A stretch of DNA of 64,000 nucleotides. Origin: Alistipes sp. GTDB taxonomy: Bacteria > Bacteroidota > Bacteroidia > Bacteroidales > Rikenellaceae. Position numbers and translations under genes: made by a program. Below, piece after piece: positions 29,023 to 38,483 of the stretch (position 1 is its first letter; each line of letters begins with the position of its first letter). The stretch spans positions 52,923 to 116,922 of the forward strand of contig JAFQFV010000005.1 in NCBI GenBank assembly GCA_017398555.1. Reading direction: 5' to 3'. The notes beneath the pieces are model-generated. The model had not been told where the DNA came from and ran no database searches. It saw nothing but the letters and a program-made list of their open reading frames with translations.

Positions 29023-32000
29023 CTAAAATTTTGCTACGGCTATAATATTGGAATAACTATCTCTATACCTCTGATAAGTCTCGCCATCGCTCATATCTAT
29101 CGCAAGCACTGTCTTGTGATTATCTCTCCACGAGCCAACTTTGTCACGAATCTTGCCGGACTCTGTAGATGAGATAAAATGGCTCTTGTTAAGGTTCGCC
29201 AATACGGCAGGATCTATAAGTGATTTGTTGTTGTATATAGCCACAAGCTCCTCGATAGCTGGTAGATACCAGCCCTCTCCCAACTCGGTACACCATCTAA
29301 AAGCAGGATAGGATGCGGCCCAATCTGCAAGAGAGACGATTTTTTCCATATTCTTTGCTCCATCAGCCTTGCTTTTTACGCCGATGCTACTCTTACTGTA
29401 CTTATCGCTGTATAGACCAGCATACCATATCTGGTCTGTGATAGAGTGATTGATGCTTACAATCTTTCCGTGGTTACCGCCTGCGCTAACCTCAAATACT
29501 ATTCCATCCTTTACTCCGTCATTGTAGTAGTCGCCAACCTTGTATGGGGCTGCTGTTCGCTCCCGTGCAAGGGTGGTCTTTGGTCGTGGGGTGGTACCAA
29601 ATTCGGTAATCGCACGAACGGAGTAATAGTTGCAGGTAGGCTTCTCAGAATATACACCATGACTCCATACAATATATGATGTAGGGTATTTATTAAGAAT
29701 TGTATTGCCACTTTTAGTCGAACTCCAATAGGAACCATTAAGGTCTGAGCCGTAGCGCTCAAAAGTCCTCTTAATAGCATTGTAATGATCCTTGTCCAAT
29801 GACAGAAGTCGCAACTCTTCAACTGTTGGTAAGCGCCATCCATCGCCCAATGATTTACAATAACATTCAGCATCCGACCACGTTTTGCGCGACTCTGCAA
29901 GGCTCAATATCTTACCACTCTTACCCGAGTCCCATGTCTCAACGACAACTCCTAACTTGCCATCTTCATTGTACAGGTCGCCAACTTTGTATGGAGAGCG
30001 GCTCTGTTCATAAGAGATATTTTTACTATTTTCGCTCTCTCCAAAGCGAGTGACTGCATAGACCCTATATTCGTTATGTTTATTTGTTTTGTCACTTATA
30101 ATATCATAGCCACTATATCTTTTGTAATAACCGCTAACTTCATCACGGCTATACTTCTCTGTCGAGCTCCATACACCACCAATGATATTGATCGGAATTA
30201 CGCAATCTTCCCTGATTTTAACAATCTTACCTAACTCATCAATAGCGGGGAGATACCAACCATCGCCCAACTTGGCACACGCCGCAAAGGCCGGGTACTT
30301 ACTCTGCCAATCAGGTATGCGCATAACCGCCTCTAAGTTATTAGCTCCGTCTGAGGAGTCATTTGCACCGACAAGGTTATCTACCTCACTCTGGTCAGAT
30401 GCCCAACGCGCTTTTGACACAGGCGATATAGTGTAGATTTTGCCGCTTGTACCATCGCTATTTACCTCAAAGACAATACCCGTTTTGCCATTCTCGTTGT
30501 AGAAGTCGCCAACCTTATATGGGGCAGAGGTAGTTTTCTGCTTGGCTCTTGGAACACGCTTTCCAAAGGTTTTCACGGCGCGGACATAACAGCCGTAGTG
30601 CTTTTCGCAGGTTCCTATATAACCATTGTTTGAGATAAAATAGGCAGCATTGTCGCTGCTTTCAGTGCAAGACCAGCTGTGTTTAGCAAATTTATGAGTC
30701 AATTTAGGCTCTATGACCGCTCTATTTGCATATATGCTCTTCAGCTCCTCAATTGTCGGCAGATACCAATCTTTACCATATCTACTACACCAACCAAAAG
30801 CGTCATCTGCGGTAACACTTTCAGATAGCATTCTGTAGTACATAATATCTCGGCCATCGGTTACACCGAAGGTCTTGCCGATATCGAGTGAACCTCTATT
30901 TCTCCACCTTTTAATCTCCTTGGAATTAGTCAGGCTTACAATCTTGCCGCTATAGCCGTTGTCGTAAACCTCAAAGACTATGCCCTCTGTCTTGCCATTT
31001 TTGTAGTAGTCACCAACCTTGTATGGAGCACCGCTGCTACTTCTTCCGCGTAGCTGGTTGATAATGTCCATCATATAGCCCATATCATTCTCCTTGTTGT
31101 AGCCAAACTTGTAGCTGAGAACTTTGCCATACTCATCAAGTAGGATGATGCAAGGGCAGGTGTTACCATAAATCCAGCTGCTGTTGTTGCTTTCGTATGG
31201 ATTGAAGTAGATGCGGTCTGTACGAATAGGTGTGCTGGTGTTGTTCTTATGATTGCTGTAGCTGGTCTGGCTAAGGTAGATGTTTATAATCTGCGATGCA
31301 ATCTCTGGGTATCCTTTGAGAAACTCTTTGAGCAGACGATTAGGTGTGCAGCCCACCATATATGTTATTACAAGTGTCTTCTTGCCACGCTTGAAGTATG
31401 AAATGTCCACTCTATTGCCGTGAGAATCAACAAAGTACGCCATAGAGAACTCCTTGCCGATGCTACCCTTCAACTTGGCATCAAAAGCCTTCTGCTCTCT
31501 TTCTCTTTGTGCTTGCTCCTCAGCAAGTTTCTTTTCCAAGCGCTCTGATGACGCTTTGCGCTCCGCCTCCTCAAGCTCAAACTCTGTACGCTTGCTATTA
31601 TTCGGCGCAGAGACTGACGAGATGCGATTGTAGTAGTCGTAGCGGACCGAGTAATACTCCCCATCTTCCTCAGTTGAAATGCAGATGATACGACTATTAT
31701 CACTCTTTATAAATATGGTGTAACCACCTGTCGGCATCTGATCGCCGATAACTAATGTGAGAACATCTGCGTTAGAGAGAGGTGAGTTGTATCTATAACC
31801 ACCATCTTGATAGACACCTTTACCTGTACAACGCGCGTTAATAGCAGAACTGTAGAGCCATACGGTCTTATGGTCGGGAAGAATGCTGGCAATAAATTCA
31901 CCCCTCAGACGCGCAGACGAGGATTTATTGGTCATTGTAGTCTCTCCTCCACCTTCGGCCTTGTAGGTGGTGCCAGAGTAGCGGTAACTATAGTGTCGCT

Positions 32001-32067
32001 CTTGCGCAGAAGAGGTATATATTCCCACAAAGCAGATGAGGATGAATAGCCGTATAAAACGTTTCAT
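29023..32067 (-). CDS. Large secreted protein: thioredoxin-like domain plus four FISUMP/DUF1566-like modules
   Basis: 1014 residues from MKRFIRLFIL (ATG 32065-32067); a start 13 codons upstream lacks signal character. Signal peptide ends at about 21 (SSAQ). An unrecognised N-terminal domain runs to about 150. A charged Glu/Lys/Arg-rich coiled-coil segment covers about 155-200. A thioredoxin/redoxin-like region covers about 203-340, with ITYMVGCTPN where a CxxC would sit but only one Cys there. Four modules follow at about 348-505, 515-673, 691-822 and 840-1014. Each opens with PYKVGD.Y and GIVFEV...GKI and contains W(Y/R)LP..EEL about 90 residues later. Function unknown; secreted or surface location inferred. 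Confidence 0.7.
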   Translation of the reverse strand: MKRFIRLFILICFVGIYTSSAQERHYSYRYSGTTYKAEGGGETTMTNKSSSARLRGEFIASILPDHKTVWLYSSAINARCTGKGVYQDGGYRYNSPLSNADVLTLVIGDQMPTGGYTIFIKSDNSRIICISTEEDGEYYSVRYDYYNRISSVSAPNNSKRTEFELEEAERKASSERLEKKLAEEQAQREREQKAFDAKLKGSIGKEFSMAYFVDSHGNRVDISYFKRGKKTLVITYMVGCTPNRLLKEFLKGYPEIASQIINIYLSQTSYSNHKNNTSTPIRTDRIYFNPYESNNSSWIYGNTCPCIILLDEYGKVLSYKFGYNKENDMGYMMDIINQLRGRSSSGAPYKVGDYYKNGKTEGIVFEVYDNGYSGKIVSLTNSKEIKRWRNRGSLDIGKTFGVTDGRDIMYYRMLSESVTADDAFGWCSRYGKDWYLPTIEELKSIYANRAVIEPKLTHKFAKHSWSCTESSDNAAYFISNNGYIGTCEKHYGCYVRAVKTFGKRVPRAKQKTTSAPYKVGDFYNENGKTGIVFEVNSDGTSGKIYTISPVSKARWASDQSEVDNLVGANDSSDGANNLEAVMRIPDWQSKYPAFAACAKLGDGWYLPAIDELGKIVKIREDCVIPINIIGGVWSSTEKYSRDEVSGYYKRYSGYDIISDKTNKHNEYRVYAVTRFGESENSKNISYEQSRSPYKVGDLYNEDGKLGVVVETWDSGKSGKILSLAESRKTWSDAECYCKSLGDGWRLPTVEELRLLSLDKDHYNAIKRTFERYGSDLNGSYWSSTKSGNTILNKYPTSYIVWSHGVYSEKPTCNYYSVRAITEFGTTPRPKTTLARERTAAPYKVGDYYNDGVKDGIVFEVSAGGNHGKIVSINHSITDQIWYAGLYSDKYSKSSIGVKSKADGAKNMEKIVSLADWAASYPAFRWCTELGEGWYLPAIEELVAIYNNKSLIDPAVLANLNKSHFISSTESGKIRDKVGSWRDNHKTVLAIDMSDGETYQRYRDSYSNIIAVAKF

Positions 32068-32139
32068 AATAGATGCTTTTAAGTCAGTTATGCCATAAAG
32101 GTACAAAAAAATGAGAATAAAACGGCTTTTTGCATAAAA

Positions 32140-32167
32140 AATATCCGCAACTTGCGCTGCGGATATT
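32140..32167 (-). terminator. Terminator of the OPA transporter gene
   Basis: AATATCCGCA (32140-32149) pairs with TGCGGATATT (32158-32167). On the minus strand the stem is followed by a run of T, 23 bp after the transporter stop. Confidence 0.85.
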
Positions 32168-32189
32168 CTATATAATATATGGTAAACTA

Positions 32190-33638
32190 CTACTCCTGGT
32201 AAGCGTCACGCTTCATCTTCCACATAGGAACGAAGATAAGTGCACCGATAATTGCCATTACAACCATAGCAACGAATACACCGTGCCAGCCATACTTAGA
32301 GTCGGCAATCATACCGAAACCAAGACCTGAAACGATAGGGCTGATGTAGCTTACAAAGCCTACCAGACCATTTGCAGTTGCAGATGCCTTACGTGTTGCG
32401 TGGTTAGATGCAATAACACCGATAAGAGCCTGTGGACCATAGATAAACATACCTGCAAGTGCAAGCACGAAGAGAAGAACTACAGGGCTTGCTCCTGTTG
32501 TCTGGAGTGAAATAAAGCCGAGAATTGCGAGCAGAGCACCAACCATACAGAAGAAACATGTACGAGTTGCACGACCACCAAATACCTTATCAGATATCCA
32601 ACCTGCTGCAAGCATACCTACAACACCGAAGAGCTCGAAGATAATCACGGTAGAGGCTGCCCACTCAGGAGACATTGCACAGTGCTCGCGGAGGAATGTA
32701 GGACCCCAGTCGAGAACGGCAAAGCGGATAACATATACGAAGAAGTCAGCAAGTGCAAGTGCCCAGATAACAGGGTTCTTCCATACGTGCTTTGTAATGT
32801 ATGCAGAGATCTCTGCCTGGCTCTCCTGTACCTCAGGCTCGCCATCCTTCTTGCTATCATCAGTAAGCTCAGGAAGACCTACGCTCTTAGGGGTATCGCG
32901 AAGAATTGTCGCTGTGATAAATACGCCGGCAGCTGCGATAAGACCAGGGATGATAAATGCCCACTTCCAAGCGCCTACGTGCTCAGCCGCAGAGATAACT
33001 GCTGGGTCTGTAATATCCTTACCGAGGTTAGAGGCGATAGTTGCAACCATCTCAGGGTCACCAGACATATCCACACCCATATATGACATAATAAATGTAC
33101 CGCAGAGCAGACCTGCAAGACCTGCACCGATAGAGTGTGAAGTGTTCCAGATAGACATCTTTGTTGAGAGCTCGTTTGCAGGCACCCAACGCGGAATAAG
33201 ACGAGAGCATGGAGGGAAACCACAACCCTGGAAGATGTTATTTACAATCCAAAGAGCAGAGAGCAGGATAGTAAACTTACCAACGAACTCTGGAGTAGAG
33301 CCCGCAGGAACACCTGTGAGTGCTGTGATAATCTCGGCACCAAAACCGATAAGAATCGCAGTAACGGTACTTACTGCCAAACCTGTAACCATATGCCAAC
33401 GACCATTTACGCGGTCTGCGAGCATACCATTGAGCAGTTTAGAGAGTCCGTAGAGGAAGCCGGCAGCAGTAATTACAGCACCAAGGCTGGTCTTGCTGAT
33501 ACCGTACTCTGCAGTAAGACCCGGCATAAGGAACGAGAAGTTCTTGCGGATCAGATAGAAGAAAATGTAGCCAATCATAGTACCGGCAATGGTACGCCAC
33601 TGCCAATACTTAAACTTTTTTTGCTGTTCTGCAGTCAT
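32190..33638 (-). CDS. OPA-family organophosphate:phosphate antiporter (GlpT/UhpT/UhpC-like)
   Basis: 482 residues with about 12 membrane helices of the major facilitator fold. The N-terminal YIFFYLIRKNFSFLMP motif (conserved Arg after the first helix) and the GCGFPPCSRLIPRWVP segment are typical of the OPA family, which exchanges sugar phosphates or glycerol-3-phosphate for inorganic phosphate. It lies 37 bp downstream of mtlD on the same strand. That pairing suggests a hexitol phosphate or hexose phosphate as substrate, though glycerol-3-phosphate is equally possible from sequence alone. Confidence 0.85.
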   Translation of the reverse strand: MTAEQQKKFKYWQWRTIAGTMIGYIFFYLIRKNFSFLMPGLTAEYGISKTSLGAVITAAGFLYGLSKLLNGMLADRVNGRWHMVTGLAVSTVTAILIGFGAEIITALTGVPAGSTPEFVGKFTILLSALWIVNNIFQGCGFPPCSRLIPRWVPANELSTKMSIWNTSHSIGAGLAGLLCGTFIMSYMGVDMSGDPEMVATIASNLGKDITDPAVISAAEHVGAWKWAFIIPGLIAAAGVFITATILRDTPKSVGLPELTDDSKKDGEPEVQESQAEISAYITKHVWKNPVIWALALADFFVYVIRFAVLDWGPTFLREHCAMSPEWAASTVIIFELFGVVGMLAAGWISDKVFGGRATRTCFFCMVGALLAILGFISLQTTGASPVVLLFVLALAGMFIYGPQALIGVIASNHATRKASATANGLVGFVSYISPIVSGLGFGMIADSKYGWHGVFVAMVVMAIIGALIFVPMWKMKRDAYQE

Positions 33639-33674
33639 TTTATTGTTAGGTTTAGTTAGTTCTGTGTTGGTTGA

Positions 33675-34832
33675 TTAGTTTAGACGCTTCTCAATCTCAG
33701 AGTAAGCGGCAACAATCTGGTCAAGAATTGGAGCATCAGCCTCAAGAGATGCGAACTCTGCAACGGCAGCCTTCAGACCAACCTCTGCAATACGAGCCTG
33801 CATAGTTACACTCTGAGGGTCCTCTGCGTTGTTGTAGTGCAGAGCAGCACCGATACCGAGCAGCAAATCAGGGGTCTCTACGCCCGCACGCTGTGCTGTG
33901 AGGGTAGGGTTGATAAGGCGATCTGCGGCAGAGAGCTTACGCAGTGGCTCACGACCTACACGGGTAACGTCATCCTTGAGATATGGGTTCTTGAAGCGGC
34001 TGATAATCTTGTCGATATACTTAAAGTGAGCCTCCTTGTCAAAGCCGTGCTTTGCAACAAGACCCAGACCGCTCTGCTGCATAGCAGCCTTAACAATCTG
34101 ATAAATCTGAGGGTCAGCAATACTCTGGTCGATAGTCTTCAGACCCTTCATACAACCTGTATAAGCGGTAATTGCGTGACCTGTGTTAAGAGTAAAGAGC
34201 TTGCGCTCAACATAAGCCAAAAGGTTGTCTGCAAGGTTCATACCTGCAATCTGAGGAACCTCACCAACGAAAGATGCCTGCTCGACATTCCACTCGTAGA
34301 ACGCCTCAACAACTACATCGATAGGGTTCTCGCTGCGTACAGGAGGAACGATGCGGTCAACAGAGCAGTCAGGGAAGCCTACCCACTTCTCGCAGTAAGC
34401 CTTATCCTCGCCCTCAAGCAGGGCCAGAACGTGCTCCTTAAGCTGTGAAGATGCGCGAACGGCATTCTCGCAAGCGATGATGTTCAGCGGAGCCTCTACG
34501 CCTGCTGCGCGACGAGCTGCAATACCCTTGGCAATAGCCGGAGCAATACGAGGCAGGATAACTACGCCAACAGCTGTAGTGATAATCTGCGCCTCAACAA
34601 TCTGATCGATAACGGCATCGGTAGTTGAGTTTACGCCAGAGATGTTTGTAATCTTCTGCTCAACACACTCTACGTCCATTACGTGAACAGTGTAACAGTG
34701 GTCCTCATTAATCTTGTCGATAACAGTTGCATTTACATCGGCAAAGACAACGTGATAACCAGCCTGCTCAAGTACAGCACCAATAAAACCACGACCGATA
34801 TTACCGGCACCGAATTGAATAGCTTTTTTCAT
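33675..34832 (-). CDS. mtlD: Mannitol-1-phosphate 5-dehydrogenase
   Basis: 385 residues from MKKAIQFGAGNIGRGF (ATG 34830-34832); an upstream ATG would add 13 residues of leader DNA. The NAD-binding Rossmann motif GAGNIGRGF opens the protein. The polyol dehydrogenase family KGLKTID and NPYLKDDVTRVGREPLRKL segments lie in the C-terminal helical domain. It interconverts mannitol-1-phosphate and fructose-6-phosphate. There is no mannitol PTS in the window; the cotranscribed OPA transporter could supply the phosphorylated substrate directly. Altronate/tagaturonate reductases are related alternatives. Confidence 0.87.
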   Translation of the reverse strand: MKKAIQFGAGNIGRGFIGAVLEQAGYHVVFADVNATVIDKINEDHCYTVHVMDVECVEQKITNISGVNSTTDAVIDQIVEAQIITTAVGVVILPRIAPAIAKGIAARRAAGVEAPLNIIACENAVRASSQLKEHVLALLEGEDKAYCEKWVGFPDCSVDRIVPPVRSENPIDVVVEAFYEWNVEQASFVGEVPQIAGMNLADNLLAYVERKLFTLNTGHAITAYTGCMKGLKTIDQSIADPQIYQIVKAAMQQSGLGLVAKHGFDKEAHFKYIDKIISRFKNPYLKDDVTRVGREPLRKLSAADRLINPTLTAQRAGVETPDLLLGIGAALHYNNAEDPQSVTMQARIAEVGLKAAVAEFASLEADAPILDQIVAAYSEIEKRLN

Positions 34833-34868
34833 AGTCGTATATTTTTGTGAATAAATTTTTCTAAAAAA

Positions 34869-34899
34869 CAAAGATATAATTTTTTTGGCTAAAAAACAA
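34869..34899 (-). promoter_or_regulatory. mtlD promoter
   Basis: On the minus strand TTG (34897-34899), a 20-bp spacer and TATCTTTG (34869-34876) match the Bacteroidetes consensus, 36 bp upstream of the mtlD ATG. Confidence 0.65.
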
Positions 34900-34952
34900 G
34901 GGTAAAAAGGTAAAACTTCGTTTTAACTCCAAAAGAGTATCGCAGACGACCT

Positions 34953-35579
34953 TTACAACAGCCTATGACTTCTAAAGGAGTACGAGCCTGTTGTGGTGAT
35001 GATAATGTGGTCGATAAGGTTGATATCAAAGAGTGTTGCCGCCTCCTTGATACGCTTTGTAAGAGCGATGTCGGCTTGGCTCGGCTCGCTGCTCCCGGAT
35101 GGGTGGTTGTGAGCGATAATAATCTGTGTAGCAAGCAGTTCGAGCGCACGTTTGAATATCAAACGGTTATCCACAACCGTTGCTTGAACACCACCCTGAC
35201 TAATTCTCATACGATCTACAACTCTGGCCGACGAGGTGAGAAATATCACCCAACACTCCTCGTGCTTCAGCCCGTCAAAGAGCGGGCGAAAGACTCTCTC
35301 GGCATCCTCACTGCTAAGGATATGGGTTACCCTCTGTGCATCACTCTTCGAGGCACGACGACCCAACTCTGTCGCCGCGGCAATCTTCGCTGCACGGGCA
35401 AGGCCGATACCCTCCTGCATCCTGAGTCGAGCGATGTCATTCTGTTGCAGCTCTGAGAGCGGATGTGAGGATATAAGGCGCTCAGCGAGAGCAATGTCGT
35501 CGATAATGATACCGACAAGCTCCGCATCGCTCAGCGCTGTGGCTCCATAGAGGGATAGTTTCTCGTGCAGTGACTTCAT
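34953..35579 (-). CDS. radC: RadC-family JAB/MPN domain protein
   Basis: 208 residues. An N-terminal UPF0758 helix-hairpin-helix-like domain (about 1-75, with YGATALSDAELVGI) is followed by an MPN/JAMM metalloprotease-like domain with His157, His159 and Asp170 (AHNHPSG and the following SQAD). RadC proteins were named for DNA repair, but their biochemical role is unsettled. The start lies 3 bp after the folC stop, so it ends the housekeeping run lnt-folC-radC. Confidence 0.92.
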   Translation of the reverse strand: MKSLHEKLSLYGATALSDAELVGIIIDDIALAERLISSHPLSELQQNDIARLRMQEGIGLARAAKIAAATELGRRASKSDAQRVTHILSSEDAERVFRPLFDGLKHEECWVIFLTSSARVVDRMRISQGGVQATVVDNRLIFKRALELLATQIIIAHNHPSGSSEPSQADIALTKRIKEAATLFDINLIDHIIITTTGSYSFRSHRLL

Positions 35580-35582
35580 AGC

Positions 35583-36884
35583 TTAAAGAGTGCTATCCAA
35601 TACCTCGGCCACAACAAAGGTGCTACCGCCGATGTAGAGTGCATCATTTGTCCCCATTGTGCTCTTTGCTGCCTCCACGGCAGATTTTACATCTTCGCAG
35701 CACTCAAAGTCAAGGTTGAGCTCTGTTGCAAGAGCTGCCAAACTCTCTGTAGTTGCTGCACGGCGAGATGTTGCGCGGGTGAAGATGTAGTGAGCCTTTT
35801 TCGGCATCAGATTAAGTATGCTCTTAATATCCTTATCCTCGCAGAAGCCCATTACGCAGTAGAGCTTGTCGCACTCAACCTTCTCAAGCTGCTCTGCCAC
35901 TCGTGCCAAGCCGTGGGCGTTGTGTGCTGTGTCACAAATAATCTGCGGATTGGTCGAAAGTACCTCCCAGCGACCTCTGAAGCCTGTTATTGTATTACAC
36001 TCTCTCAGACCCTCGACAAAGGCACGACGGCTGATAGAGAGCGGTGTATTCTCGTGCAAGAAGTCGGCTATAGTGCAGACGGTAGTGATGTTTTGACGCT
36101 GGTACTCGCCTAAAAGTGGAAGACGGAGGGTGTACTGCTGATTGTCGCGGGTACGAATCATATCGAACACCTGATACTCAGACTCATAGTACTGCTTGCG
36201 GCACTCAAACGCCTCAGGGGCGTAGATGACAGTCGAACGACGATCGACTGCAATATCCTCAAGTACAAGGTTGTAGGCGCTATTTCTCTCGCCAACGATA
36301 ATAGGGATGGATTTCTTGATAATACCACCCTTTTCGCGGGCAATCTTTGGCAGAGAGTCACCCAGAAATTCGGTATGCTCAAGGCCGATATTGGTAATTA
36401 CGCTCACGGCCGGGATGACGATATTTGTCGCATCCAGACGACCTCCCAAGCCCGTCTCGATTACCGCCACCTCAACATCGCTCTGGGCAAAGTAGTCAAA
36501 TGCAAGGGCGGTTGTCATCTCAAAGAATGACAACTCGGCCTCCTCCATATTTTTGCGGTATTTACCCACAAAATTTACCACCTTCTGCTTTGAAATCATC
36601 TCTCCATTTACGCGGATTCTCTCGCGGAAGTCGGTAAGGTGTGGCGAGGTGTAGAGTCCCACCTGATAGCCCGCCTGCTGAAGCACTGCGGCAAGCATAT
36701 TGGATACCGAGCCTTTACCGTTTGTACCGGCAATGTGGATTATAAAGTAGTTGCGCTGTGGGTTACCTATCTTACGGCAGAAGTCGCTGATGCGCTCCAG
36801 CCCGGGTTTGTATGCCAAAGAGCCCACGTTCTGGAACATAGGCAGCGATGTGAACAGATAGTCAAGCGTCTCTTGGTAATTCAT
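35583..36884 (-). CDS. folC: Folylpolyglutamate synthase / dihydrofolate synthase
   Basis: 433 residues of the Mur-ligase fold. The ATP loop is AGTNGKGSVS at about 52-61, and the folate-site region THSPH-equivalent reads YTSPHLTDFRERIRVNG. The central TNIGLEHTEFLG and C-terminal DTAHNAHG motifs match the family. It adds glutamate residues to folates and may also make dihydrofolate from dihydropteroate. Flanked tightly by lnt (6-bp gap) and radC (3-bp gap). Confidence 0.95.
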   Translation of the reverse strand: MNYQETLDYLFTSLPMFQNVGSLAYKPGLERISDFCRKIGNPQRNYFIIHIAGTNGKGSVSNMLAAVLQQAGYQVGLYTSPHLTDFRERIRVNGEMISKQKVVNFVGKYRKNMEEAELSFFEMTTALAFDYFAQSDVEVAVIETGLGGRLDATNIVIPAVSVITNIGLEHTEFLGDSLPKIAREKGGIIKKSIPIIVGERNSAYNLVLEDIAVDRRSTVIYAPEAFECRKQYYESEYQVFDMIRTRDNQQYTLRLPLLGEYQRQNITTVCTIADFLHENTPLSISRRAFVEGLRECNTITGFRGRWEVLSTNPQIICDTAHNAHGLARVAEQLEKVECDKLYCVMGFCEDKDIKSILNLMPKKAHYIFTRATSRRAATTESLAALATELNLDFECCEDVKSAVEAAKSTMGTNDALYIGGSTFVVAEVLDSTL

Positions 36885-36889
36885 ATCGT

Positions 36890-38482
36890 TTAGTCTAAAT
36901 AAAATCTTCTTTTTGAGAGCACGGCGACGGTGTAGAGCAGACAGAGCAGTGCAATGTAGAGCGAAAGTCTGCCGATATAGTCGCCATGACGGGTGTAGAA
37001 TGTCTGCTTGTCGTTCAGTCGCAGCTCATCGGTCAAAATACCCTTCTTATCCCAGCCGAGCGTCTGAAGCGCATCGCCGCGTGAGTTGATAAAGCCCGAA
37101 ATACCGGTATTTGCACTACGTGCAACATCTCTACGGTGCTCGATAGCTCGCAGACGGCAGTATGCAAACAGATACTTATATCCCGGAGTATCGCCCCACC
37201 AGCCGTCGTTGGATACAACGCTGAATATCTGCGCACCATTTCTGACAAACTCGCCCATAAAGTCGCCATACAGACCCTCGTAACAGATGGCAGGGGCAAT
37301 CTGCATCCCGTTGTGGGTAAATGGCTTGGCGCTCTTGCCTATACCGAGCTGACCCGCTGTGCCGCCCAAATCGACCTCGAAGATGCCACCCGCACGGAAC
37401 CACGCAGGGAGGGTCTCAACGCCGATAACCAGCTTGCACTTGTTGTGCACGGGCAACTCCGCAGGGTTGCTGCTGATGCCGATAGAGGAGTTGAATACGT
37501 CGTAGTATGTGCCACCCTCTGAGCGACGATTTGTACTGCTTGTTCTATACTTGCCGTATGCCATAAGGCTCTCGGTGCCGGCTACAATCATCGCCTTGCT
37601 GCCCGAAAGTTTTAGATGGGAGTTCATGCCTTGTACTATGCGGGTAGCACCGATAAAACGCTCATTAACTGTAGCGGCGAGGGATGTCTCAGGCATAAGT
37701 ATAAAGTCCATATCGGCAGGTACCTGCTGTAGCTGAGCCATAAGGTCTGACTGTAGGCTCTGACTGCTTACAAGAAACTTCGTGTAGCAATCGACATTGG
37801 GCTGTATTGCCGCAACCTTTACAGGTGTGCGAGAGGTGTATCGCTCCTTTTTAGGCGAATTGACGGCGTAGAGCACAAGCGATAAAGCCAATGGCAGAGC
37901 AACTGTCGCCACCGCTGCAACCCAACGCTTTGAACGCAGAGCCTCAAAGAGTACTATATTTGTGAGCAATACCCACAGCGAGCCGCCCAATACACCTGTG
38001 TACTCATACCACTGTACCGCCCAAGTGTCAAAGGCAAAACCATTACCGAGTGTCAGCCACGGGAAGGACATTGCAGGGGCCTTGATGTAGATATATTCGC
38101 AGGCAATCCACGCTGTGATGAGTAGAATATATGCCACCCCCTTCGGCATACGCTTCGAGACGATGTGGAAGAGCATAAATGGCAGCAGACACCACCACGA
38201 ACCCACTATCGAGGCCGCAATAGTGCCGATTGCAGCGGCATTCCACACCCACCAGGTGCACGCTACGTGCCACAGGATAAATGTGAGTGTAGCCCATAGC
38301 GTCATCTTGCCCGCCTCTGCCCAAGAGTTGCCGTAACTACTGCTGATAGCAAGCAACGGAATAAGGGCAATAAGCAGCGTAAAACCACTTACCGTCATCC
38401 AACCACAGCTAAGCAGCAGTGCCGATAACAGCGCGAGAGTCAAACGACCCTTGCCGGATAAATTGCCGTTAAAAATATTCAT
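36890..38482 (-). CDS. lnt: Apolipoprotein N-acyltransferase
   Basis: 530 residues from MNIFNGNLSG (ATG 38480-38482); a start 14 codons upstream overlaps def. About eight membrane helices flank a nitrilase-like periplasmic domain. Catalytic motifs are MPETS (Glu) and PAICYEGLYG (Cys), with a Lys expected between. It N-acylates the lipid-modified cysteine of lipoproteins, the final maturation step for the many lipoproteins encoded in this window. The start follows the def stop by one base. Confidence 0.93.
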   Translation of the reverse strand: MNIFNGNLSGKGRLTLALLSALLLSCGWMTVSGFTLLIALIPLLAISSSYGNSWAEAGKMTLWATLTFILWHVACTWWVWNAAAIGTIAASIVGSWWCLLPFMLFHIVSKRMPKGVAYILLITAWIACEYIYIKAPAMSFPWLTLGNGFAFDTWAVQWYEYTGVLGGSLWVLLTNIVLFEALRSKRWVAAVATVALPLALSLVLYAVNSPKKERYTSRTPVKVAAIQPNVDCYTKFLVSSQSLQSDLMAQLQQVPADMDFILMPETSLAATVNERFIGATRIVQGMNSHLKLSGSKAMIVAGTESLMAYGKYRTSSTNRRSEGGTYYDVFNSSIGISSNPAELPVHNKCKLVIGVETLPAWFRAGGIFEVDLGGTAGQLGIGKSAKPFTHNGMQIAPAICYEGLYGDFMGEFVRNGAQIFSVVSNDGWWGDTPGYKYLFAYCRLRAIEHRRDVARSANTGISGFINSRGDALQTLGWDKKGILTDELRLNDKQTFYTRHGDYIGRLSLYIALLCLLYTVAVLSKRRFYLD

Positions 38483-38483
38483 C

